Positions 17,668 through 26,086 of a stretch of 64,000 bases of DNA are shown here, piece by piece (the stretch's first letter is position 1; every line of letters starts with the position of its first letter). Source of the stretch: Terriglobia bacterium. Lineage in GTDB: Bacteria; Acidobacteriota; UBA6911. The notes below the pieces were generated by a model. The model made no database searches and was not told the DNA's origin. It saw only the letters and a program-made list of their open reading frames with translations. A program made the translations under genes and the position numbers. Location of the stretch: positions 124,001 to 188,000 of the forward strand of contig JAIQGI010000019.1 of the NCBI GenBank assembly GCA_020072565.1, written 5' to 3'.

Positions 17668-18840
17668 TCACTTGGGGGAAATCGAGACTTTTATGGGAGA
17701 TTGCAGTCCTCTTGCGAATCTCTGAAGATACGTTTCCCATTCGCTCACATTTGCAAAATCTCCGCTCTTGTCCCAGCCAAAGCCCGCGTAATAGGCTGCC
17801 GGATGGCCCGCGGAAACCTTTGCGATGACCAGGCAGTTGCCGCCTGCTTCCGTGATATCGACGAGCGCGCTCGGATCCAGGACGATGCCGCATCCCAGGT
17901 TGCCGGCCTTGCCTTTCTGCAGCGGCTCCCAAGTGCGCAGCCATCCTTCCTTCCGGTTGGATTGGACGGCCGCCTCTCCGAAGTTCTTGATCCCGATCGC
18001 GCAGGCGATCGGGCTGTCCGGCACCGACTTGTAGAAGCTTTCGAAGCGATCGAGATTCTGTCCGGCGTCCAGAGTCACGCGTTTGATCTCGGAGACCTTG
18101 CGTCCGTTCACATCCCATGGAGCGTACGTCAGCTCAAACACCACACGGATCGGGCCGTTGGCGATCACTCTGCTGTCTATGAAATTGCGCGACACAAAGA
18201 GCTTCCCGTTCTCCCAGATGCCACTGCCTCCGCAGCCGCGGCTTGTCCCGGCGGAGTAGAAGTCGGCTCCTTCGCCATTATCGGCGTGGTAGTTGTCCAT
18301 CATGTACCAGTCGTTGATGATCAACCGCCGCACCCGCTTGGTCCATACGTCCACAGCACTGCTGGTCAACGGTTCCGCCTGCCAGGTTTCCAGGGCCTTG
18401 CCGTACATGCGGTGAGCGATGCGATCGTTTTCCCAGGCGAAATCATCGTAGCGCTCGCGCACGAAACGGCCATAGGCCTTGAATTGCTCTTTGGACGGGA
18501 GTCTCGGATCCCCGGCTTTCAGGATGAAAGACCTTGCCTCCCCAGCCTTGAAATCGGACTGGAAAAGAAACCGGTCCATGGTGCCGTCCCCATCCATGTC
18601 AATGGCCTGGCTCGTGAGCTCCCGTCCCGATCCCGCATCGGTGACATGGATGTTCTTCCAGTCGGTGACGGTTACGAATTTGGAGATATCTCTCATGGAG
18701 AGAACGATCGTCTCGCTGGGGCGGGCAAGTTCCAGTTCGTTTATGGCTCTGACGATAAGTGCATTGCTTTGGGAAAAATCGGTCTCAGGCTGCAGAACGA
18801 AAATGGAAAGGACCAGGAGAAATCCAGCCATTCTCTTCAT
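17668..18840 (-). CDS. Secreted DUF4861-type protein of the pectin operon
   Basis: 390 residues. A Sec signal peptide (MKRMAGFLLVLSIFVLQ) is cut near residue 22. The body matches the DUF4861 style seen in pectin and rhamnogalacturonan loci: a beta-rich protein with an FLFQSDFKAGEARSF repeat-like strand, the GRFVRERYDDFAWENDRIAHRMYG block near residue 130, and WYMMDNYHADNGEGADFYSAG near residue 185. Its biochemical role has not been settled as far as I know; a lyase or a binding function is possible. AGAGGGA precedes the ATG. The gene begins the DUF4861-kduD-eda operon. Confidence 0.75.
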   Translation of the reverse strand: MKRMAGFLLVLSIFVLQPETDFSQSNALIVRAINELELARPSETIVLSMRDISKFVTVTDWKNIHVTDAGSGRELTSQAIDMDGDGTMDRFLFQSDFKAGEARSFILKAGDPRLPSKEQFKAYGRFVRERYDDFAWENDRIAHRMYGKALETWQAEPLTSSAVDVWTKRVRRLIINDWYMMDNYHADNGEGADFYSAGTSRGCGGSGIWENGKLFVSRNFIDSRVIANGPIRVVFELTYAPWDVNGRKVSEIKRVTLDAGQNLDRFESFYKSVPDSPIACAIGIKNFGEAAVQSNRKEGWLRTWEPLQKGKAGNLGCGIVLDPSALVDITEAGGNCLVIAKVSAGHPAAYYAGFGWDKSGDFANVSEWETYLQRFARGLQSPIKVSISPK

Positions 18841-18973
18841 GAATTGTCCCTCTTTCGCTGTCAGCCGCACCCCGGATCCAGCGCCAGGGCTCCCAGGCTG
18901 TGAGAAATGCAATTGCTTACATCGATTTTCAGCGTCTCGACGATAAGGCTGCAGGCTTGAGCTCTCCCGGGTC

Positions 18974-19762
18974 TCAGGAATGCGAGGCCAACGAGGGAGT
19001 GGTCAGGACTCGTGAGATGCCCCGGCATGCCTCGACCAGTTCGGCCGCAAGGGCGCGAGCCCGGGTCATGTCCATGCGGAAGACCGGTGCGGAAATGCTG
19101 AGCGCGGCCACGATGCGGCCTCCCACGCCGACGATCGGCGCGCCCAGGCAGCGCCCGTCCGCCTCGTTTTCCTCGTTGTCCATAGCGTAGCCTTGCCTGC
19201 GCACCAACTCCAGCTCGCTCGCCAACGCCTGCTTGCTCACGATCGTCCGCGGCGTCAGCCGCGGCAGTCCCTGGATACGGATGAGGCGACGCACCTCCTT
19301 TTCCGGCAGGCCGCTCAGCAGCACCTTGCCCAGGGCGGTGGAATGGAAATAGCGACGGTTCCCTACCTTGGAGGACATGCGGATCGACTGGGGGCTCTCC
19401 ACGGTGCTGATAACCACAACCTCAGCCCCGTCGAGAACACCCAGATTCACGGTCTCCCGGCTCGAATCAACGAGCCGTACCATGACGGGCTGTGCCGCAC
19501 GCAGCAGTGCCTGTTCTTCCGACTCGTCCTGCTGCAGATCAAACAGCTTCCGGGCGACGAGGTAGTGCCCGGCCGGGTTGCGCGCGATGTATCCACGGCC
19601 TTCAAGCGTCGCCATGATGCGATACGCGGTCGGCTTCGGCAGGCCCAGGGCACGGGCCAGGTCGGTGAGCGCGAGACCGGAACGGCTTTCGCGGATGGTT
19701 TCCAGGATGTCGAGGGTCTTGTGCAGAACGAGTATGCCTTGACGTCTTTTGGGTTCTCTCAT
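18974..19762 (-). CDS. IclR-family regulator (second copy in the uronate block)
   Basis: 262 residues. The helix-turn-helix is at about residues 20-70 (LALTDLARALGLPKPTAYRIMATLEGRGYI) and the effector domain runs to residue 250, with SSRETVNLGVLDGAEVVVIS and a GAPIVGVGGRIVAALSIS strand near the ligand pocket. The ATG at 19762 has a weak binding site, and the frame continues upstream without a better start. It lies downstream of the tagaturonate epimerase gene on the same strand and upstream of the DUF4861 operon, so it could control either. Confidence 0.87.
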   Translation of the reverse strand: MREPKRRQGILVLHKTLDILETIRESRSGLALTDLARALGLPKPTAYRIMATLEGRGYIARNPAGHYLVARKLFDLQQDESEEQALLRAAQPVMVRLVDSSRETVNLGVLDGAEVVVISTVESPQSIRMSSKVGNRRYFHSTALGKVLLSGLPEKEVRRLIRIQGLPRLTPRTIVSKQALASELELVRRQGYAMDNEENEADGRCLGAPIVGVGGRIVAALSISAPVFRMDMTRARALAAELVEACRGISRVLTTPSLASHS

Positions 19763-19917
19763 CGTTTCGCATTCTACAACATAACGTTTCACTTTGCGAT
19801 CAAGAATCTGCGTCGAACGGACGTCAACTCCGGTGATAATCGCACAATCCACTCGTGGCGGCGTATTTTGTGATCCGTGAAATCCGGGACTGCCTCTGCA
19901 TGTGGGTCTTTGCCTGG

Positions 19918-21222
19918 TCACCGGCCGGGAAAGAGCAGCCTCAGGTGGCGTTCGTACAAGTTGGCGGTCACGTTGCGCGCGATCGTGTCTTCGCAGGCGT
20001 CCAGCATCCTGAGGTAACGGTCGCCCAGACTGGCTGCGGTCTTATAGGCGACATGAAGCATCTGCCGGAGGTGTGGGTTGAAGTCCGGACATTTCCGGTC
20101 GTGGCGGAGCGCCGCGGTGAACTGCGCAGATGACCACGAATTCACCTGTTGTGGAAAAGGAAGCCTGGTCGCATCGATATCGATGACGGCCGCATAGGGT
20201 GCGCACAGTTCCTCCCGGCGGGCGTATGCCTGAGCATAGATCTCCTTCGCCATCTCGAGACCTCCCCCGCCCGCCTCAGCCAGGCCGATCACCTCCTCCA
20301 GCCATGTCGTACCAGCAGTCTTCACGTGGACGCCGATGTCGAAATCGCGCAGAGCGCGGCAGATCGCAGGGTACAGGGAGAACTTGTCACTGCCCGAGTG
20401 GACGCTCAGCTTCAGATTGCCGGGCAGATGATAGCAGCGCACTGCATGGCCAATGACTGCAATGTCGCTGCGAAACTCGGCTTCGAACCTGGCGGCATCT
20501 CCCACATAATCGACACCTTTGTTGAATCGACCGGTAAACTTGGGCGCAATCGCCTGCAGCGGGACTTGCTCGTCGGCAAGCGCAGCCAGGATCACGAGCA
20601 GTTCCGACGGCGACTGGGGAGAGTCGGTCTCATCCATTGAGACCTCGGTGACAAACTGCCCTTTGCCCCTGGCGGCCTCGATGCGGCGATAGATCCGGCC
20701 GGCCTCTTTGACCGCGAACAGGTAATTGCCTGCGGTTTGCGCGGTTGCGGTACGGGAGATATGCAGGGCGGTATCGAATTCGGGGAGACTGACGGGTTTC
20801 AGGAGTTCGGGATGTCGCTTCAGAAACCTGTCGATTTCATCAGCGGGCGCGAGCCGGCCTATGGCTGACGCGACATCAAGGGTGTAGTAATCGCTGGACT
20901 CGAGAAAACCATCCACGGTTTCCAGCGTGATATGATCGGCGTCGACGTAAAAGGGCCTGGTCCAGCCGAGTTTGTACACGGCGGCTTCGGCTGCCCTGCG
21001 GACGTCCCCCGGCCTGGATCCCACATTCATGTGCTCCCGGTTCGATTTGTTCCAGACCGGGATCACATCGATTCCGTCTCGTGCAGCCAACATACAGGCA
21101 CGCAGCTGCGCCCCGGCCTGATGCGCAAAGCGGTCACCGATGCCGATCGAATACTTCCCTATGCGAAGAGTCTGCACAGCGGATTGCAGTGGTGTATCGG
21201 ACTTCTCAGACGGAATTGGCAT
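19918..21222 (-). CDS. uxaE: Tagaturonate epimerase (UxaE-like)
   Basis: 434 residues. The sequence resembles the UxaE family, which interconverts D-tagaturonate and D-fructuronate at C4 in Thermotoga-like pathways and avoids the separate tagaturonate route through altronate. Conserved-looking blocks are SIGIGDRFAHQAGAQLRA near residue 25, FYVDADHITLETVDGF near 90, FVTEVSMDETDSPQSPSELL near 190, RCYHLPGNLKLSVHSGSDKFSLYP near 260 and GVHVKTAGTTWLEE near 300. The paired His/Asp/Glu residues would suit metal binding. GGGGGTG precedes the ATG. It is divergent from the isomerase gene at 21436, with the shared control motif between them. Confidence 0.82.
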   Translation of the reverse strand: MPIPSEKSDTPLQSAVQTLRIGKYSIGIGDRFAHQAGAQLRACMLAARDGIDVIPVWNKSNREHMNVGSRPGDVRRAAEAAVYKLGWTRPFYVDADHITLETVDGFLESSDYYTLDVASAIGRLAPADEIDRFLKRHPELLKPVSLPEFDTALHISRTATAQTAGNYLFAVKEAGRIYRRIEAARGKGQFVTEVSMDETDSPQSPSELLVILAALADEQVPLQAIAPKFTGRFNKGVDYVGDAARFEAEFRSDIAVIGHAVRCYHLPGNLKLSVHSGSDKFSLYPAICRALRDFDIGVHVKTAGTTWLEEVIGLAEAGGGGLEMAKEIYAQAYARREELCAPYAAVIDIDATRLPFPQQVNSWSSAQFTAALRHDRKCPDFNPHLRQMLHVAYKTAASLGDRYLRMLDACEDTIARNVTANLYERHLRLLFPGR

Positions 21223-21276
21223 GATGTCGCACCCCCGGATCGCGCTATGCTATATGTTTTGATCCATGAAGCCAAT

Positions 21277-21307
21277 TTGTATTTGACAAAAGGCAGCTTC
21301 CGTGTTC
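21277..21307. promoter_or_regulatory. Shared control motif, copy 2 (between uxaE and the isomerase gene)
   Basis: TTGTATTTGACAAAA at 21277-21291 is identical to the copy at 9713-9727 and is followed by TCCGTGTTC at 21299-21307. It lies about 60 bases from the uxaE start and 150 from the start of the gene at 21436. The TTTGT-N5-ACAAA arms form a short dyad. The conservation across two promoter regions of one pathway supports a regulator site. Confidence 0.6.
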
Positions 21308-21435
21308 AAAAATCAAAGCACAGAGACCGCCACGACTGCGAAGAGTTTGACGTATCATGCGGGCGGGCTTCGTGGTTGGCATCTCGGGCTCCATTCCAAA
21401 GCATGCCACGATCGTCGTTCTTTCAGGAGTGTTCC

Positions 21436-22398
21436 ATGTGGTCCGAAACCTCACGAAGGAATTTTCTAGCGGGCCTGGGCGCTGCCATCGCGGCATCGGC
21501 GATGCCGGCCCGAGGACTGCCGGCATCCGGTCCGTTCAAGATTTCGATTCTCAGCGACGAAATCAGCCAGGACCTGGGCCGCGCTCTCGAGGTGGCCGCG
21601 CGCGAGTTCGGCCTCGGCTGGATCGAGCTGCGCGAGCTGTGGAACAAGAACGTTCTGCGCCTCGACGCGAAAGAAGTGGGTGAGGCGCGGCGGCTTCTCG
21701 AACGCTACCGGCTGCGCGTGAGTGCCATTGCCTCCCCGCTCTTCAAGGTGGACTGGCCCGGAGCCCCGGTCTCGAAATACAGCCCGCGGCGCGACCAGTT
21801 CAGCGCCGACTTTACGTTCGAGCAGCAGGACGAAGTGCTGGAGCGTGCCCTCGAGCTGGCCCGCACCTTCACTACCGACCGTGTGCGCTGCTTCGATTTC
21901 TGGAGGCTCGAAGATCCGGCGCTCTACCGCGCAGGCATGGACGATAAACTCCGCGAGGCAGCGCGAAAAGCCGGCAGGCGCAAGGTCACCCTCGTGCTTG
22001 AAAACGAGTATGCCTGCAACACCGCAACCGGCGGGGAGGCCGCACGTACGCTCGACGCGGTCCGATCACCTTACCTGAAGCTCACCTGGGACCCTGGAAA
22101 CGCCGCGTTTCGCGGCGAGACTCCCTACCCGGACGGCTACGCCCGCCTGCCCAAGGACCGGATCGGCCACGTGCACTGCAAAGACGTCGTGCGCAAGCCC
22201 GATGGCACGTGCGAGTGGGCCGCAATGGGGCAGGGCCTGATCGATTTCGTGGGACAGTTCCGCGCGCTGAGGCGTGACGGCTACCGGAACGCGGTCACAC
22301 TGGAAACCCACTGGCGCGGCGCGGGGACACCCGAGGCGTCTTCCAGGCAATGCTGGGCCGGCATGAAGAATCAGCTCCTCCAGGCCGGCGCACTGTAG
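21436..22398 (+). CDS. Exported sugar phosphate isomerase/epimerase-type TIM-barrel protein
   Basis: 320 residues. A Tat-type signal (SRRNFLAGLGAAIAASAMPA) occupies the first 28 residues. The rest is an AP-endonuclease-2/xylose isomerase-like barrel: ISILSDEISQDLGRAL, the VTLVLENEYACNTATG strand with a metal-type Glu near residue 192, LKLTWDPGNAAF with Asp near 218, and IGHVHCKDVV with His near 250. These metal ligands suggest a working isomerase or epimerase, but the substrate is not known. AGGAG precedes the ATG at 21436. It is the first gene of a pair with the hydrolase at 22472 and is read away from uxaE. Confidence 0.83.
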   Translation: MWSETSRRNFLAGLGAAIAASAMPARGLPASGPFKISILSDEISQDLGRALEVAAREFGLGWIELRELWNKNVLRLDAKEVGEARRLLERYRLRVSAIASPLFKVDWPGAPVSKYSPRRDQFSADFTFEQQDEVLERALELARTFTTDRVRCFDFWRLEDPALYRAGMDDKLREAARKAGRRKVTLVLENEYACNTATGGEAARTLDAVRSPYLKLTWDPGNAAFRGETPYPDGYARLPKDRIGHVHCKDVVRKPDGTCEWAAMGQGLIDFVGQFRALRRDGYRNAVTLETHWRGAGTPEASSRQCWAGMKNQLLQAGAL

Positions 22399-22471
22399 CG
22401 CCGACCCGGCCGCTCCGCGTGCCGGCATTCGTTTTGAAGCTCGTGACATTCCACTTACATGGGAGGCGTCC

Positions 22472-23419
22472 ATGTCCGTGAGCATGAAAGCCCCTGTCTG
22501 CACTGCCGCGCTCGCGGCTCTCTACTGGTTCGCCATCGCCGTGATCTCCGAATTGGCCGTTTCAGCCTCTTCCGCCCCCGCGCAGGAGACCCTTGCCTTG
22601 TGGCCGAAGGTTGCTCCCGGAGAAAGAGGCGACATCGGCTCAGAGCGGGTGATGACGCCGCCCGGCGGAGGCGACGTGGCAGGCAAAAGCGTATTGCGCA
22701 TCACCAACGTCACGAAACCGACCATCACCGTGTTCCGGCCTCCGAAAAATCGGGATGTCGGCGCGGCTGTCCTGGTGTGCCCGGGAGGCGGCTACAGTCG
22801 CCTGGCGTACGATCTCGAAGGCAGCGAGATCTGCGAGTGGCTCAACTCCGTCGGCCTGACCGGAGTGCTGCTCAAGTATCGCGTGCCGATGCGCACGGGA
22901 CTGGAGCAATACACGGCTGCGTTGCAGGACGCCCAGCGCGCGCTTGGGATGGTGCGCCACCGCGCCAAGGAGTGGGGTATCAGCCGGCAGCGAGTCGGCA
23001 TCGTGGGTTTCTCCGCGGGCGGGCATCTCTCGGCAGCAGCCAGCACCAATTTCAACCAACGCACGTACGATCCGGTGGATGAAGCCGACCAGGAGAGTTG
23101 CCGCCCGGATTTTGCGCTGCTGATTTACCCCGCCTATCTCACGGTGCCGAAAGAGGGCGACAGGCTCGCGCCCGAGTTGCGGGTCGGCAAAAACACGCCA
23201 CCGACGCTGCTGATACAAACGGAGGACGACGGCGAACGTGTCGAATCCAGTCTGTTCTACTATCTTGCGTTGAAGCAGGCCGGCGTGCAGGCGGAGATGC
23301 ACCTCTATGCCACAGGCGGCCATGGCTACGGCTTGAGGCCATCCCAGCACAGCGTGAGCATGTGGCCCAGACGTGCCGAGGAGTGGTTGCGAACCATCGG
23401 TGTGCTTCCCAAAAAGTGA
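22472..23419 (+). CDS. Secreted alpha/beta hydrolase, acetyl-esterase-like
   Basis: 315 residues with an N-terminal signal (APVCTAALAALYWFAIAV). The alpha/beta hydrolase core shows VLVCPGGGYSRLAYDLEG with the oxyanion GGG, the nucleophile elbow GFSAGGHLSAAAS near residue 188, an acidic region with LLIQTEDDGERVESS near residue 250, and GGHGYGLRPS with the catalytic His near 290. This pattern is that of the BD-FAE/xylan or pectin acetylesterase-like group, which often accompanies GH28. GGGAGG precedes the start at 22472. It is 73 bases after the isomerase gene. Deacetylation of pectin is a fair guess. Confidence 0.82.
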   Translation: MSVSMKAPVCTAALAALYWFAIAVISELAVSASSAPAQETLALWPKVAPGERGDIGSERVMTPPGGGDVAGKSVLRITNVTKPTITVFRPPKNRDVGAAVLVCPGGGYSRLAYDLEGSEICEWLNSVGLTGVLLKYRVPMRTGLEQYTAALQDAQRALGMVRHRAKEWGISRQRVGIVGFSAGGHLSAAASTNFNQRTYDPVDEADQESCRPDFALLIYPAYLTVPKEGDRLAPELRVGKNTPPTLLIQTEDDGERVESSLFYYLALKQAGVQAEMHLYATGGHGYGLRPSQHSVSMWPRRAEEWLRTIGVLPKK

Positions 23420-23485
23420 TCCTGACCTCACCGCCACTGAACGCGGATACCCCTCAGCATGTATCTGCGTCCTGCCGCGGCGGCT

Positions 23486-24489
23486 TCAGCGCTGGATGCG
23501 CGCCGAGCCGCCGCGGGCGAACGCGCGCACCTGCTCCACGGTTGCCATGGTCGTGTCCCCGGGGAAGGTGGTAAGGAGCGCGCCGTGAGCCCAGCCCAGC
23601 CTGACCGCCTCCTCGGGCGTCTCGCCAGTGAGCAGGCCATAAAAAAATCCGGACGCGAACCCGTCTCCGCCGCCTACGCGATCGAGCACGTCCAATTCGC
23701 AGGTCGGAGAGGCGTAGGTTGCGCCGTTGATCCAGGCTACTGCGCCCCAGCTGTGCCGGCTTGTCGAATGGACCTCACGCAGGGTTGTGGCGACGATTTT
23801 CACCTGCGGATGCTTCCTGACCACGCCGTCGATCATTCCGATGAAGGCGGCAGGGTCGAGTTTGGACTTTGCGGCAACCTCGGGCCCCGGAATGCCCAGG
23901 CTTTTCTGCAGGTCTTCCTCGTTGCCGACCAGGACGTCGACGTTGCGGACGATGCGCTCGACAACTTCGACGGCGCGCCCCTGGCCGCCCCAGATGTTCC
24001 AGAGCTTCTCCCTGAAGTTCAGGTCGAAGGAGACTATGGCCCCGGCAGCCTTGGCGGCTTTCATGCCTTCGATGATGACCTCACCGGTGGTTTCCGAAAG
24101 CGCCGCGAAGATGCCGCCGCTGTGAAACCAGCGCACGCCTCCGGCGCAGATGGATTTCCAGTCGAAGTCGCCTGGCCGGAGTTGGGCTGCCGCTTCATGA
24201 GCCCGGTTATAAAAGACGACGGGGGCACGTACACCGTGGCCGCGGTCGCTGTAGACAGTGGCCATGTTAGGACCATTGACGCCATTGTGATCGCCGTCAC
24301 GATTCCCGTATTCAAACGGAAGCAGTCTGCCAGGTTGGCGGCCACGTTGTACTCACCTCCGCTGACATGGATCCGGCACTCCTGGGCCTTGCGAAACGGG
24401 ATGATCCCAGGATCCAGCCGATGCACCAGGGCGCCCAGAGAGACAAAGTCCAGCGCTCCCGCCTGATGCATGTCGAGCCCATATTTCAT
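23486..24489 (-). pseudogene. Second KDG kinase-like PfkB gene, broken by an internal deletion
   Basis: The N-terminal frame starts at 24489 behind a strong AAAGGAGG and gives FVSLGALVHRLDPGIIPF and HVSGGEYNVAANLADCFRLN, then GIVTAI. Homology resumes in another frame at about 24290 with HNGVNGPNMATVYSDRGHGV, then SFDLNFREKLW and the catalytic GGGDGFASGFFYGLL, ending at 23486. Lined up with the intact kdgK at 13380, about 28 residues (near 85 bases, not a multiple of three) are missing at 24287-24292, where GATCAC can be read in either frame. The deletion breaks the frame, so no full kinase is made. An assembly error is the alternative. Confidence 0.8.
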
Positions 24490-24548
24490 TTCCCGCCTCC
24501 TTTCGCTTGAGTCTTCAGGCGCTGCACCGAGCACGTCCCGGAGTGCCG

Positions 24549-25952
24549 CTACCACTCGGTATGAAAGACGCCTGGTTTGTCCACGCGGCGGTAGGTGTGC
24601 GCACCAAAATAATCGCGCTGCGCCTGCGTCAGGTTAGCCGGCAGGCGTTCGCTGCGATAGGCGTCGAAATATGACAGCGACGCGCTCAGAGCCAGCACGG
24701 GAATGCCCAGTCCGACGGCGGTCTGGACGAAAGCGCGCCAGGCCTGCTGGCGCCGCTCGATGGCGTCGCGGAAGGTCTCGTCCAGCAGCAGGTTGACAAG
24801 CGCCGGATTGCGCCGGAAGGCCGCCATGATGTCGCCGAGCAGGCTGGCACGGATAATGCAGCCCGCGCGCCAGATTTTCGCGATATCGGCCGGCTGAAGC
24901 CCGTAGCCGTATTCCTCCGACGCCAGGCGCAGCAGGCCGAGACCCTGCGCGTAGGAAGTGATCTTGCTCGCGTAGAGCGCATCGCGCGCCGCGTCGATCA
25001 ACCACTGCGGATCGCCTGCGTACTTCGGTGCCGGCCCATGGAGCAGTCGGCTGGCGGCCATGCGTTGCGGTTTGAGCGCCGAAATGATGCGGCTTTCAAC
25101 GGCCGCATTGATAGTGGGGATCGGGGCGCCGATGTCGAGCGCATTCTGGCTGGCCCATTTGCCGGTCCCCTTCTGCTGCGCCTCGTCGAGGATGACGTCC
25201 ACCATCGGTCGGCCGGTTTCCGGGTCGATTTTAGCCAACACCTCGGCGGTGATTTCGATCAGGTAGGACTTCAGCTCCCCCAGATTCCACCCGGTGAACA
25301 CGTCGCGGAGCTGCTGAGCCGACAGCCCGAGGCCCCGTGACAGGACATCGTAGGTCTCGGCGATCAGCTGCATGTCGCCGTATTCGATCCCGTTGTGCAC
25401 CATCTTCACATAATGGCCCGCGCCGCCCGGGCCCATATACTCCACGCACGGCTCCCCATCGTCGGCCTTGGCAGCAATGGCGCGCAGGATCGGGGCGAGT
25501 GCTTCCCAGGCGTCCCGCTGTCCGCCCGGCATGATGCTCGGTCCCCAGAGCGCCCCCTGCTCTCCGCCGGATATGCCCGCACCGATGTACTGGAATCCTT
25601 CGGCCGCGAGCTGCTTGCTCCTGCGCTCGGTGTCGAGGAAAAGCGAGTTCCCGCCGTCAATCAGGATGTCCCCGGCCTCGAGGTGCTCCTTGAGATGAGT
25701 GATGGCGCTGTCGACCGCAGGTCCGGCAGGGACCATCATCAGCACGCGGCGCGGCTTCTTCAACAGGGTCATCAGCCTGTCAGGCAATTCGGCCAGCGTC
25801 ACCTCCCTACCCGCCGCCGGCCCGCTCACAAAAGCCTTTGCCTTGCCTGCGTCGAGATCGTAGCCCGCGATGCGGAAACCGTTACGCTCCATGTTGAGAG
25901 CCAGGTTGCTTCCCATCACGCCCAAACCGACCACGCCGATGTCACATTGCAT
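24549..25952 (-). CDS. gnd: 6-phosphogluconate dehydrogenase, decarboxylating
   Basis: 467 residues, the usual length. It oxidises 6-phosphogluconate to ribulose-5-phosphate with release of CO2. Motifs: the NADP site IGVVGLGVMGSNLALNMERNGF, MVPAGPAVDSAI near residue 78, DGGNSLFLDTERR near 103, the active-site YMGPGGAGHYVKMVHNGIEYGDMQLIAE near 182 with the catalytic Lys and Glu, and the tail FGAHTYRRVDKPGVFHTEW. The start at 25952 has GAGGAG eight bases upstream; the open frame before it is not coding-like. It lies between the LarA homologue and the broken kinase on one strand. Confidence 0.96.
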   Translation of the reverse strand: MQCDIGVVGLGVMGSNLALNMERNGFRIAGYDLDAGKAKAFVSGPAAGREVTLAELPDRLMTLLKKPRRVLMMVPAGPAVDSAITHLKEHLEAGDILIDGGNSLFLDTERRSKQLAAEGFQYIGAGISGGEQGALWGPSIMPGGQRDAWEALAPILRAIAAKADDGEPCVEYMGPGGAGHYVKMVHNGIEYGDMQLIAETYDVLSRGLGLSAQQLRDVFTGWNLGELKSYLIEITAEVLAKIDPETGRPMVDVILDEAQQKGTGKWASQNALDIGAPIPTINAAVESRIISALKPQRMAASRLLHGPAPKYAGDPQWLIDAARDALYASKITSYAQGLGLLRLASEEYGYGLQPADIAKIWRAGCIIRASLLGDIMAAFRRNPALVNLLLDETFRDAIERRQQAWRAFVQTAVGLGIPVLALSASLSYFDAYRSERLPANLTQAQRDYFGAHTYRRVDKPGVFHTEW

Positions 25953-26086
25953 GCTTGCGCTCCTCAGTGTGCCGTAACCGCATCCGCTCGGCGGTCGACG
26001 AATGGAAATGATCCGGTCCACCGACGGGTCGTTTCAACAGGCGCACACCAAAGAAATCCATCCACCACCAATCCAAAACACCAGCC

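Noticed and set aside
17380-18903. Long plus-strand open frame of about 507 codons
   Set aside because: It lies antisense to the KduD and DUF4861 genes; its composition is Arg/Pro/Ala-rich with no motif, a shadow of GC-rich coding.
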